The notes under the pieces: generated by a model
Told to the model about the DNA's origin: nothing
The model's database searches: none
Seen by the model: only the letters and a program-made list of their open reading frames with translations
In this document: positions 33,603 to 41,540 of the stretch, one piece after another
How the letters are laid out: each line of letters begins with the position of its first letter
How positions within the stretch are numbered: position 1 is the stretch's first letter
Translations under genes and position numbers: made by a program
From: an uncultured Christensenellaceae bacterium
Lineage (GTDB): Bacteria > Bacillota > Clostridia > Christensenellales > Borkfalkiaceae
Assembly: GCA_910586655.1 (NCBI GenBank)
Contig: CAJUIR010000002.1
Span: forward strand, 186,001 to 250,000
Direction of reading: 5' to 3'
DNA: 64,000 nucleotides

Positions 33603-35435
33603 ATGTGCGGAATAGTAGGATATATCGGAAAAAAACAGGCTGCGCCGGTTCTTTTGGAAGGACTGACCAAACTCGAATACCGCGGATACGATTCGGCGGG
33701 CGTTGCCGTTTCCGATGCTTGCGGCAAGATCGAGATTGTAAAGGCGCAGGGGAAACTCAAAGAGTTAAAAAAGAAAACGAACGACGGAAAGTCTTTGGGC
33801 GGGAATTGCGGGATCGGTCACACCCGCTGGGCGACGCACGGCGTTCCGAACGAAACAAATGCACACCCGCACTGCAACGACGACGGAACGATCGTCGCCG
33901 TGCATAACGGCATCATCGAAAATTACGCCGAACTGAAAGCAAAACTGATCCGCAGAGGGTATGACTTTTATTCCCAGACGGATACCGAAGTTGCGACCAA
34001 ATTGGTGGATTATTACTATAAAAAATATGCGGAACCCTTGAAAGCGGTTTCGGAATTTGCGCTGAAAGTGAGGGGGACGTACGCGCTCGCCGTGTTGTTT
34101 GCCGACCGTCCCGAAGAAATTTACGCCATTCGGAAAGACAGCCCTATGGTGATCGGAACGGCAGGCGGCGATTGTTTTCTTGCCTCCGACGTTCCCGCGC
34201 TGCTGTCGTATACGCGGGATGTCTATTACGTCGAAAATTTTCAGATCGCGCACCTGAAAGACGGGAAAGTTGATTTTTACAATCTCGATTCCGAACGCAT
34301 CGACGTGCCGGTAACGAAAATTACTTGGGACGCGAAGGCGGCGGAAAAAAACGGCTACGAGCATTTTATGCTGAAAGAGATCTACGAGCAGCCCCGCGTG
34401 GTGGAAGATACGTTAAACTATTTGGTTCAAGGCGGGGAAATCGATTTTTCCGAATTGCAACTTCGCGGCGAAGCGTTAAAGTCAGTCCGCGGGATCGTGA
34501 TCGTCGGGTGCGGGTCCGCTTATCACGTCGGCGTCGCGATGCAATACGTCATCGAAGATTTGGCGCGGATGCCCGTCAGGGTGGAACTTGCTTCCGAATT
34601 CCGTTACCGTAATTCCGTGTTGAGCGGCGAAGAACTTCTGATCGTGATCAGCCAGTCGGGCGAAACGGCAGACAGTATTGCCGCGTTGCGGGAGGCGAAG
34701 GAGAGAGGGCTTAAAACGCTTGCCGTCGTCAACGTCGTGGGGTCTACCATCGCGCGCGAAGCGGACTGGGTGTTGTACACCAAAGCAGGTCCCGAAATTT
34801 CGGTTGCGACGACCAAAGCATACAGCGCGCAACTGGTTGCGGGATACGCGATCGCAATCAAACTTGCCTCGGTTCGCGGTACGGTTTCCGCAGAGGAACG
34901 CCGTATGCTGGTTGCACAGTTGCGGCTTTTGCCCGAAAAGATTCGGGAAATTTTACAGGAGCCGACCGCAATACAACAGTTCGCAGCGGAAACCATGGAC
35001 CGCAAAAACGCTTTCTTTATCGGCAGAGGTATCGATTACGCAGTCAGTATGGAAGGAAGTCTGAAACTGAAAGAGATCAGTTACATTCATTCCGAAGCCT
35101 ATGCGGCGGGAGAGTTGAAGCACGGCGCGATCAGCCTGATCGAGGACGGAACGCTGGTGTTCGGCGTACTGACGCAAGAGGGACTGGCGGAGAAAACGAT
35201 CAGTAATCTGGAAGAAACCAAAAGCCGCAATGCGCACGTTGCCGTTGTTGCAACAAAGGGCATCGAACCGCCCAAAACCTGCGATCGGATTTTTTATATT
35301 CCGCAGACCGATCCGCACTTTACGGCGAGCCTTTCGGTCATTCCCCTGCAACTGTACTCATATTATCTGAGCGTGGCAAAGGGCAATAATGTGGATCAAC
35401 CGAGAAATCTTGCCAAGAGCGTAACGGTCGAATAA
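33603..35435 (+). CDS. glmS: Glutamine--fructose-6-phosphate aminotransferase (isomerising)
   Basis: First committed step of amino-sugar synthesis: fructose-6-phosphate plus glutamine to glucosamine-6-phosphate. The 610 residues show the N-terminal glutaminase (MCGIVGYIG with Cys2 nucleophile, TRWATHG, HNGIIENYAEL) and two SIS domains (GCGSAYHVGVAMQYVIE, SQSGETADSIAALREAKERG, GRGIDYAVSMEGSLKLKEISYIHSEAYAAGELKHG). It ends DQPRNLAKSVTVE as in all GlmS proteins. Only 9 nt separate it from glmM, so there is no room for a glmS ribozyme directly upstream. The PglF-type dehydratase gene follows 21 nt later. Confidence 0.97.
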   Translation: MCGIVGYIGKKQAAPVLLEGLTKLEYRGYDSAGVAVSDACGKIEIVKAQGKLKELKKKTNDGKSLGGNCGIGHTRWATHGVPNETNAHPHCNDDGTIVAVHNGIIENYAELKAKLIRRGYDFYSQTDTEVATKLVDYYYKKYAEPLKAVSEFALKVRGTYALAVLFADRPEEIYAIRKDSPMVIGTAGGDCFLASDVPALLSYTRDVYYVENFQIAHLKDGKVDFYNLDSERIDVPVTKITWDAKAAEKNGYEHFMLKEIYEQPRVVEDTLNYLVQGGEIDFSELQLRGEALKSVRGIVIVGCGSAYHVGVAMQYVIEDLARMPVRVELASEFRYRNSVLSGEELLIVISQSGETADSIAALREAKERGLKTLAVVNVVGSTIAREADWVLYTKAGPEISVATTKAYSAQLVAGYAIAIKLASVRGTVSAEERRMLVAQLRLLPEKIREILQEPTAIQQFAAETMDRKNAFFIGRGIDYAVSMEGSLKLKEISYIHSEAYAAGELKHGAISLIEDGTLVFGVLTQEGLAEKTISNLEETKSRNAHVAVVATKGIEPPKTCDRIFYIPQTDPHFTASLSVIPLQLYSYYLSVAKGNNVDQPRNLAKSVTVE

Positions 35436-35456
35436 ATTAAATAATCGGATACCCCA

Positions 35457-37298
35457 ATGAAAAATTTCAATCACAGAATTATCGATATTATCATTTTGGC
35501 GCTGTTGGACTTTTCCGCCGTCATATTATCTATGGCGCTTTCGATGCTGATCGTGCATACGACGGTTCATTTCACGCTGAATTTATTGTATTGGTTTTTG
35601 ATCAATCTTGCTGCCGTTTACCTGTTTTTTACCGTATTCAGGCTGTATATGATCGTATTTACTTCCGTGGGGATCCAGGATACCATCAGAACGCTTTGCG
35701 CGTCGCTTTGTATTTTCTGTGTAAACGTAGCGGCGTCGTTTGCGCTCGGCAAAGAAATCGGTTTCCGTTCGTGCGCAATTTTCTGTCTTTTTCTGTTTAT
35801 TTTCGCACTGATGATCCGATTTTCCAAACGGATCTTAATTGCGATCAGGTTTTCGTACGGCAAACATTTTCAAAAGAATAAGGGAAAGATTAACGCGATG
35901 ATCGTGGGCGGCGGGAATGCCGGCACCATGCTCATCCGCGAAATTCAGACGACCGATAAGATCGATTATCTGCCTGTCTGTGTGGTGGACGACGATAAGG
36001 ATAAGGCGGGGAAGAACGTGCTCGGCGTTACCGTTGCGGGTACGACGCAGGATATTCCGCTTTTGGTGAAAAAATACCGTGTGGACGAGATCCTGATCGC
36101 CATGCCTTCCGCCCCCAAGGCGCAGGTGAAACGCATTTACGATATTTGCGGCGAGACCGACTGTAAGGTAAAAACATTGCCCGGGATCTATCAGATCGTG
36201 AGCGGCGAGGCGAGTGTTTCCGCTTTGCGCGAAGTGCAGATCTCCGACCTCTTGGGACGCGATCAGGTGCGGATCAATCTCGACGAAATCATGGGTTATA
36301 TCGAAAACCGCGTCGTGCTTGTAACCGGCGGCGGAGGTTCGATCGGAAGCGAACTTTGCAGACAAATCGCAAGCCATGCTCCCAAACAACTGATCATTTT
36401 GGACATATACGAAAATAATGCCTACGAAATCGAACAGGAACTGAAACGGCATTATCCTTCGCTGAATTTGCTTGCACTGATCGCAAGTATCCGCGATCAA
36501 AGCAAAATGGAGGACGTTTTTCGCAAATACAGTCCCGACATCGTTTTCAACGCCGCGGCGCATAAACACGTTCCGTTGATGGAAACCAGCCCCAACGAAG
36601 CGGTCAAAAATAACGTGTTCGGTACCTTGAACGTAGCGATGTGCGCGGACAAGTTCGGCGCGAAAGTGTTCGTACAGATTTCTACCGATAAAGCCGTCAA
36701 TCCGACCAACGTAATGGGGGCGACCAAACGAATTTGCGAAATGATGGTTCAAACCATCGGCAAGCACAGCAAACATACGAAATTCGTTGCGGTGCGGTTC
36801 GGGAACGTGCTGGGCTCCAACGGTTCCGTGATTCCTCTGTTTGAAAAACAAATCGCGGAAGGCGGTCCCGTTACGGTGACGCATAGAGATATTATCCGTT
36901 ATTTTATGACGATTCCCGAAGCGGTATCGCTCGTCTTACAAGCGGGGGCATACGCGCAGGGCGGACAAATTTTTGTCCTCGACATGGGAGAGCCGGTCAG
37001 AATTTATGACCTGGCGTACAATCTCATTAAACTTTCGGGGTTAGAACCCAACGTCGATATCGAGATCAAGTGTACGGGATTAAGACCGGGGGAAAAACTT
37101 TACGAAGAGCGGCTGATGGACGAAGAAGGCATGCAGAAAACCCCGAACGGTCTCATCAACATTGCAAGTCCCATCGAGTTGGATGAAGATTTCTTGTGGA
37201 ATACGCTCAAAAAACTCAGACAGGCGGCGGAAGAGGAGACTTCGGACATCAAGAGTTTGATTGCCGAATTGGTCACGACTTATCAACCGCAAAATTAA
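35457..37298 (+). CDS. Membrane-bound UDP-sugar 4,6-dehydratase (PglF/CapD/WbpM type)
   Basis: 613 residues. Four membrane helices occupy about residues 10-125. A Rossmann-like CoA-binding-type domain follows (MIVGGGNAGTMLIREIQ). The SDR catalytic domain begins VLVTGGGGSIGSELCRQIA (about residue 286) and has FNAAAHKHVPLMETSPNEAVKNNVFGT and QISTDKAVNPTNVMGATKR. Here Met stands at the usual SDR tyrosine position, as in other long PglF-type enzymes. These make UDP-4-keto-6-deoxy-GlcNAc from UDP-GlcNAc, the first step to bacillosamine or related 4-amino sugars. Co-transcription with glmS and glmM links precursor supply to this branch. A terminator follows. Confidence 0.9.
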   Translation: MKNFNHRIIDIIILALLDFSAVILSMALSMLIVHTTVHFTLNLLYWFLINLAAVYLFFTVFRLYMIVFTSVGIQDTIRTLCASLCIFCVNVAASFALGKEIGFRSCAIFCLFLFIFALMIRFSKRILIAIRFSYGKHFQKNKGKINAMIVGGGNAGTMLIREIQTTDKIDYLPVCVVDDDKDKAGKNVLGVTVAGTTQDIPLLVKKYRVDEILIAMPSAPKAQVKRIYDICGETDCKVKTLPGIYQIVSGEASVSALREVQISDLLGRDQVRINLDEIMGYIENRVVLVTGGGGSIGSELCRQIASHAPKQLIILDIYENNAYEIEQELKRHYPSLNLLALIASIRDQSKMEDVFRKYSPDIVFNAAAHKHVPLMETSPNEAVKNNVFGTLNVAMCADKFGAKVFVQISTDKAVNPTNVMGATKRICEMMVQTIGKHSKHTKFVAVRFGNVLGSNGSVIPLFEKQIAEGGPVTVTHRDIIRYFMTIPEAVSLVLQAGAYAQGGQIFVLDMGEPVRIYDLAYNLIKLSGLEPNVDIEIKCTGLRPGEKLYEERLMDEEGMQKTPNGLINIASPIELDEDFLWNTLKKLRQAAEEETSDIKSLIAELVTTYQPQN

Positions 37299-37309
37299 AT
37301 AACGCGTTT

Positions 37310-37337
37310 GCGCGGCGAATTTCGCCGCGCTTTTTTT
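37310..37337 (+). terminator. Intrinsic terminator of the glm-dehydratase operon
   Basis: GCGCGGCGAA / TTCGCCGCGC followed by seven T. Confidence 0.9.
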
Positions 37338-37383
37338 GTGTGAATTACTTGAAGTCCGATCGGAAAAAATTAACGCAATATGA

Positions 37384-37412
37384 TTGCTTTTATAGTCTTC
37401 GTATTGTATAAT
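37384..37412 (+). promoter_or_regulatory. SigA-type promoter of the polysaccharide operon
   Basis: TTGCTT (37384-37389), a 17-nt spacer and TATAAT (37407-37412). The leader of about 50 nt contains the palindrome at 37422-37436. Confidence 0.6.
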
Positions 37413-37421
37413 GTAGAAGTA

Positions 37422-37436
37422 ATAATGTATCATTAT
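37422..37436. promoter_or_regulatory. Operator-like palindrome in the polysaccharide operon leader
   Basis: ATAATG-TAT-CATTAT, perfect 6-bp arms with a 3-nt centre, starting at the predicted transcription start. It is AT-rich, so chance is a real possibility. Confidence 0.35.
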
Positions 37437-37468
37437 GCCATTTTACGTACCAGAGGAAACTCTATAGT

Positions 37469-38677
37469 ATGAATATTAAATTTTCTCCGCCCGATATTTC
37501 GGAATCGGAAATCAACGAAGTCGTCGACGCGTTGAAATCGGGCTGGATCACAACGGGTCCCAAAACAAAAGAATTGGAAAAACAGGTTGCCGCGTTTTGC
37601 GGAGTGAACCGCGCGGTATGTTTGAATTCGCAGACCGCCTGTGCGGAAATGGCGCTTCGGATCCTCGGGATCGGAGAGGGCGACGAAGTGATTACAACGG
37701 CGTACACTTATACGGCGACCGCTTCTATCGTTTGTCATGTCGGCGCTAAGTTGGTATTAACGGATACGCAGCCCGATCGGCTGGAAATGGACTATGAACA
37801 GATGGAACGGCTGATCACTCCGCGTACCAAAGCGATCATTCCGGTCGATCTTGCGGGGATTCCCTGCGATTACGACAGGATCTTTGAGATCGTTGAACGA
37901 AAGAAAGATTCATTCCGTCCTTCGAATCACATACAAAAAGCAATGGGTAGGATCGCCGTATGCGCCGATACCGCGCATGCGTTCGGCGCGACGCGGCTGG
38001 GGAAAAAAGTCGGCGCCATTGCGGACTTTTCGGCGTTTTCATTCCATGCAGTGAAGAATTTAACGACGGCGGAGGGCGGTGCGCTAACTTGGAATCCGAT
38101 CGACGGGATCGACGACGAGGAAATCTATCGCCGCCTGCAACTGTTATCGTTGCACGGTCAATCGAAGGACGCGCTTGCCAAGACGCGGTTAGGGGCATGG
38201 GAATACGATATCGTCGGGACGTGGTATAAGTGCAACATGACGGACGTGGCGGCGGCAATCGGGCTGGCGCAGATGAAACGCTATTCGGGTATGTTGACAA
38301 GAAGAAGGCAGATCATCGAACGATACGACGCCGCATTGAAACCGTTGGGCGTGCAGGTGCTCGATCATTATACGGATCGGTTTTGTTCGTCGGGACACTT
38401 ATATCTGACCCGCGTGCCGGATATTTCGGTTGACGAGCGGAACGCCGTCATCATGCAAATGGCGGAGCGCGGCGTAGCGTGCAACGTGCATTATAAACCG
38501 TTGCCCATGCACACGGCTTATCGGCAGTTGGGATTCGATATCAAAGATTATCCGAATGCTTATGCAAATTATGCAAACGAAATTACGCTGCCGCTTCATA
38601 CTTGTTTGACCGATGAAGAAGTAGATTACGTAATTGAAAATTATTGCGGAGTATTAAAAGGACGGGGCAATGTATAA
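37469..38677 (+). CDS. DegT/DnrJ/EryC1/StrS aminotransferase, PglE-like
   Basis: A PLP-dependent sugar aminotransferase of 402 residues. It starts IKFSPPDISESEINEVVDALKSGWITTGPKTKELE, typical of the 4-keto-sugar (PglE/PseC-like) branch. The PLP lysine is in SFHAVKNLTTAEGG at residue 196, and the Asp contacting the ring nitrogen is in ADTAHAFGA. The C-terminal part (VACNVHYKPLPMHTAYR) is also family-typical. The likely substrate is the UDP-4-keto-6-deoxy sugar made by the upstream dehydratase, giving a 4-amino sugar. It is first in an operon of at least twelve genes; the next gene overlaps by 8 nt. Confidence 0.9.
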   Translation: MNIKFSPPDISESEINEVVDALKSGWITTGPKTKELEKQVAAFCGVNRAVCLNSQTACAEMALRILGIGEGDEVITTAYTYTATASIVCHVGAKLVLTDTQPDRLEMDYEQMERLITPRTKAIIPVDLAGIPCDYDRIFEIVERKKDSFRPSNHIQKAMGRIAVCADTAHAFGATRLGKKVGAIADFSAFSFHAVKNLTTAEGGALTWNPIDGIDDEEIYRRLQLLSLHGQSKDALAKTRLGAWEYDIVGTWYKCNMTDVAAAIGLAQMKRYSGMLTRRRQIIERYDAALKPLGVQVLDHYTDRFCSSGHLYLTRVPDISVDERNAVIMQMAERGVACNVHYKPLPMHTAYRQLGFDIKDYPNAYANYANEITLPLHTCLTDEEVDYVIENYCGVLKGRGNV

Positions 38678-39320
38678 GTATTTATTCAAACCGCTGTTCG
38701 ATTTTATCCTTTCGCTGATAGCAATGCCGTTTTTGATTTTACTTTGTATCCCCGTGGCGATCGCGATCAAAATAGACGACGGCGGTCCCGTATTTTATTG
38801 CGGGAAACGGATCGGACGCAAAGGAAAACCGTTTAAAATGGTGAAGTTCCGTACCATGAAAGTGAATGCGCCCGATCTCCGTTTGAGCGACGGTTCTACT
38901 TATAATTCCGACGAGGACGAACGGGTGACCAGAGTAGGGCGGTTTTTACGCAAAACTTCGATCGACGAACTTCCGCAATTTTTTAATATCTTTATTTTTC
39001 AAATGAGTCTGGTCGGACCCAGACCCGATCCCGTTGATTGGTTGGACAAATATGAAGAGGATGAAAAAGACTTTTTGAAATTGCGCCCCGGCGTAACGGG
39101 ATATAGTCAAGCATATTTTCGCAACAGTGCCGACGGAAAGCAAAAAATAGAAAACGATAATTTTTATTACAAGCACCTGTCGTTCTGGTTGGACGTGAAA
39201 ATATTTTTCAGGACTTTTGTCTGCGTGATAAAAAAAGAAAATATAAACGTAGACGATCAAAGAATCGAGGAATCGGAAATCGGGAATAACGAAGAAGACG
39301 GCGGTGACAGTGATGCGTGA
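38670..39320 (+). CDS. Undecaprenyl-phosphate sugar-1-phosphate transferase (PglC-like)
   Basis: The initiating monotopic phosphoglycosyltransferase of 216 residues. It has one N-terminal membrane segment (LFKPLFDFILSLIAMPFLILLCIPVAIAIKI) and then the catalytic core: GGPVFYCGKRIGRKGKPFKMVKFRTM, DERVTRVGRFLRKTSIDELPQFFNI (with the Asp-Glu catalytic dyad), MSLVGPRPDP and RPGVTGYSQA. The compact form without extra membrane helices is that of PglC/WecA-independent small PGTs, which act on UDP-bacillosamine-like sugars. It would load the first sugar onto undecaprenyl phosphate at the inner face of the membrane. The acidic C-terminal end (ESEIGNNEEDGGDSDA) is not part of the core. Confidence 0.9.
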   Translation: MYKYLFKPLFDFILSLIAMPFLILLCIPVAIAIKIDDGGPVFYCGKRIGRKGKPFKMVKFRTMKVNAPDLRLSDGSTYNSDEDERVTRVGRFLRKTSIDELPQFFNIFIFQMSLVGPRPDPVDWLDKYEEDEKDFLKLRPGVTGYSQAYFRNSADGKQKIENDNFYYKHLSFWLDVKIFFRTFVCVIKKENINVDDQRIEESEIGNNEEDGGDSDA

Positions 39321-40359
39321 GTACGGGTCCGAATTCGATTATACCGTAAATCAACGGGTCGTTCAGAACAAATGGACGGCGTTTCGGAATTTTCACCTTT
39401 TGCGTTGCGGACGGGACGCCGTTTTTGCCGCGGCAACCGTTTTGAAAGAACGCGGCATCGAAAACGTTATGGTTCCCGCGCTTTCTTGCCATTCTATGTA
39501 CGAAGGGTTTGTTCATTGCGGTCTTAACGTTACGTTCTATCCGTTGGACACGCAGTTCAATCCCAAATTGACGGACGGCAAGCAATCGGGAAAACATGCC
39601 ATACTATTCATGCTCTATTACGGCGTTACCGATTTAGAATTCGTTCAGCGTTTGATCCGAGAACATAAAGAATGTATTTCGATCGTCGATATCACGCACT
39701 CGGTTTGGGATCAAACCGTGTATGCGCTTCAAGCGGACGTGTTAATCGGAAGTATGCGAAAAAGCGTAGGCGTTGTGAACGGCGGGATTTTTCTTTCGGA
39801 CCGATTTGCGGTGCAAGCAAAACAAGGGACCAATGAATTTACCGAGTTCAGGACAAGAGGATTTCAAATTAAAAACAGTTACAACGAAACATCCGATCCC
39901 GAACAGAAGTTTGCTTACAGAACGTTATTTGCGGAAGCGGAACGGTCGTTGGATCGGCAGAACGGAGTTTACTGTGCCGATCCCGAGAGCGTCGAAACCA
40001 TGATGTCGGTCAACGCGGAGGAATTACGCCATAAACGGTTCGCCAATTTTAAACATTTGGCTCGATTACTCGCGCAGGATGATTCCGTAAAACCGTTATG
40101 CGGACAACTCCCCGAAACTGCGGTTCCATTTTCGTTTCCGATTTTGGTTGAAGATCAATTAAAATTGCAAACCGAATTGGCGCGTTTAGGGGTCTATGCG
40201 CCCGTACTGTGGCCGATCGACGACCGAGCCAAAGCAGCGTGTGAATTTTCCAAGACCGTTTCCGAGAACATGTTATCGCTGCCGGTTGATCAAAGATATA
40301 CCATCGAAGACATGAACGTAATTTATCAACGGTTAAAACAGGCACTTTATGGCGAATAA
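39313..40359 (+). CDS. Divergent DegT-fold PLP-dependent enzyme
   Basis: 348 residues from ATG 39313; an in-frame GTG at 39304 is an alternative. The fold is that of DegT aminotransferases, but the sequence is far from the two ordinary ones in this locus: LRCGRDAVFAAATVL, NVMVPALSCHSMYEGFVHCGLNVTFYPLD, ILFMLYYGVTDLEFVQ. IVDITHS provides the ring-nitrogen Asp, and GSMRKSVGVVNGGIF carries the probable PLP lysine (residue 150). It lies between the PglC-like enzyme and an ATP-grasp ligase, overlapping both, which suggests the two proteins act together. Its substrate is unknown; transamination of an amino-acid-like or sugar group later joined by the ligase is one possibility. Confidence 0.7.
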   Translation: MREYGSEFDYTVNQRVVQNKWTAFRNFHLLRCGRDAVFAAATVLKERGIENVMVPALSCHSMYEGFVHCGLNVTFYPLDTQFNPKLTDGKQSGKHAILFMLYYGVTDLEFVQRLIREHKECISIVDITHSVWDQTVYALQADVLIGSMRKSVGVVNGGIFLSDRFAVQAKQGTNEFTEFRTRGFQIKNSYNETSDPEQKFAYRTLFAEAERSLDRQNGVYCADPESVETMMSVNAEELRHKRFANFKHLARLLAQDDSVKPLCGQLPETAVPFSFPILVEDQLKLQTELARLGVYAPVLWPIDDRAKAACEFSKTVSENMLSLPVDQRYTIEDMNVIYQRLKQALYGE

Positions 40360-41536
40360 AAAATTATTGATCGTCGGTGCAAGTATTTTACAGGTCCCTG
40401 CGATCCGAAAAGCAAAAGAGATGGGGCTGACCGTCGGAGTGGCGGATTATGATCCCCATGCCGTCGGGATTCAATTTGCCGATCGATATTTCAATTGCAG
40501 TACGCTCGACAAAGAAGGGGTGTTGCAAGCGGCGCGGACATTCCGAGCCGACGGAATTATGACGATGGCGACCGATATGCCCATGCGGACGATTGCCTAC
40601 GTTTGCGCGAACATGGATCTGAGAGGCATTTCGGAAGAATGTGCGTTGAATTGTACCGATAAGATTCAAATGATCCGCCGTTTCCGGCAGAACTGCGTTC
40701 CCTGTCCCAAGTTCGAAGAAGTATCCGGACAAACGGATTTGGAAGTTGCCGTCGGGCTGATCGGATTTCCATGCATCATGAAACCTGCCGATAATTCGGG
40801 TAGCCGCGGCGTTGTGCTGTGCAGAGGGCAAGAAGACTGTTTTTCTGAGTATGAATATTCGGCCGGCGCATCCCGTAACGGAAAGATCTTGATCGAGGAG
40901 TATATGACGGGACCTGAAGTTTCGGTAGAAGTATTTGCCGAAAACGGTAACGCACATATATTGCAGATCACCGATAAAATCACGACGGGCGCGCCGCATT
41001 TCGTGGAATTGGGACATTCTCAACCGACGCGTCTGACGGACGACGTTTGCGCGCAGATCAAAGCGGTTGCAGGATGCGCTTGCAAAGCGGTAGGATTGGA
41101 AAACGGTCCCGCGCATCTGGAAATGATCGTAACGGAAACGGGACCCAAAATGGTGGAAATGGGCGCGCGTATGGGCGGGGATTGCATTACTTCCCATTTG
41201 GTTCCTTTATCTACGGGCATCGATATGACGGAGCAAACGATCAGGTATGCCTTAGGGCTTCCTCTCGATCTGGAACCGAAGTTGAAAAAAGCAAGCGCGG
41301 TGAACTTTCTTACGGCGCGAACGGGTATCATTTCGGAAATCAAAAATGCAGACCTTGCTTACGGGATCGAAGGCGTAAAGGATATCGGATTTTTCAAACA
41401 GGCGGGCGACCGAAGCGGAGAAATAAAGTCTTCGTCCGATCGTATCGGATTTGTTGTCGCGCAGTGCGATACCGTAGAATCAGCGATTGCGGCATGCAGA
41501 ACGGCCGCGGAGAAAATTAAAATAGAAGTGGATTAA
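40349..41536 (+). CDS. ATP-grasp ligase
   Basis: 395 residues with the layout of the carbamoyl-phosphate synthase / D-Ala-D-Ala ligase / PurK superfamily. The N-terminal pre-ATP-grasp domain is KKLLIVGASILQVPAIRKAKEMGLTVGVADYDP. The ATP-binding part is GFPCIMKPADNSGSRGVVLC and ILIEEYMTGPEVSVEVFAENG. The metal-binding end is PAHLEMIVTETGPKMVEMGARMGGDCITSHLVP. Such enzymes join a carboxylate, via an acyl phosphate, to an amine or similar nucleophile. In this locus the obvious acceptor would be an amino sugar. It overlaps the preceding PLP-fold gene by 11 nt. True carbamoyl-phosphate synthase and PurK are excluded by length and context. Confidence 0.85.
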   Translation: MANKKLLIVGASILQVPAIRKAKEMGLTVGVADYDPHAVGIQFADRYFNCSTLDKEGVLQAARTFRADGIMTMATDMPMRTIAYVCANMDLRGISEECALNCTDKIQMIRRFRQNCVPCPKFEEVSGQTDLEVAVGLIGFPCIMKPADNSGSRGVVLCRGQEDCFSEYEYSAGASRNGKILIEEYMTGPEVSVEVFAENGNAHILQITDKITTGAPHFVELGHSQPTRLTDDVCAQIKAVAGCACKAVGLENGPAHLEMIVTETGPKMVEMGARMGGDCITSHLVPLSTGIDMTEQTIRYALGLPLDLEPKLKKASAVNFLTARTGIISEIKNADLAYGIEGVKDIGFFKQAGDRSGEIKSSSDRIGFVVAQCDTVESAIAACRTAAEKIKIEVD

Positions 41537-41540
41537 CTGG

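Noticed and set aside
35835..36884. Antisense open frame of 349 codons inside the PglF-type gene
   Set aside because: His- and Asn-rich translation typical of antisense reading, with no family match and no promoter.
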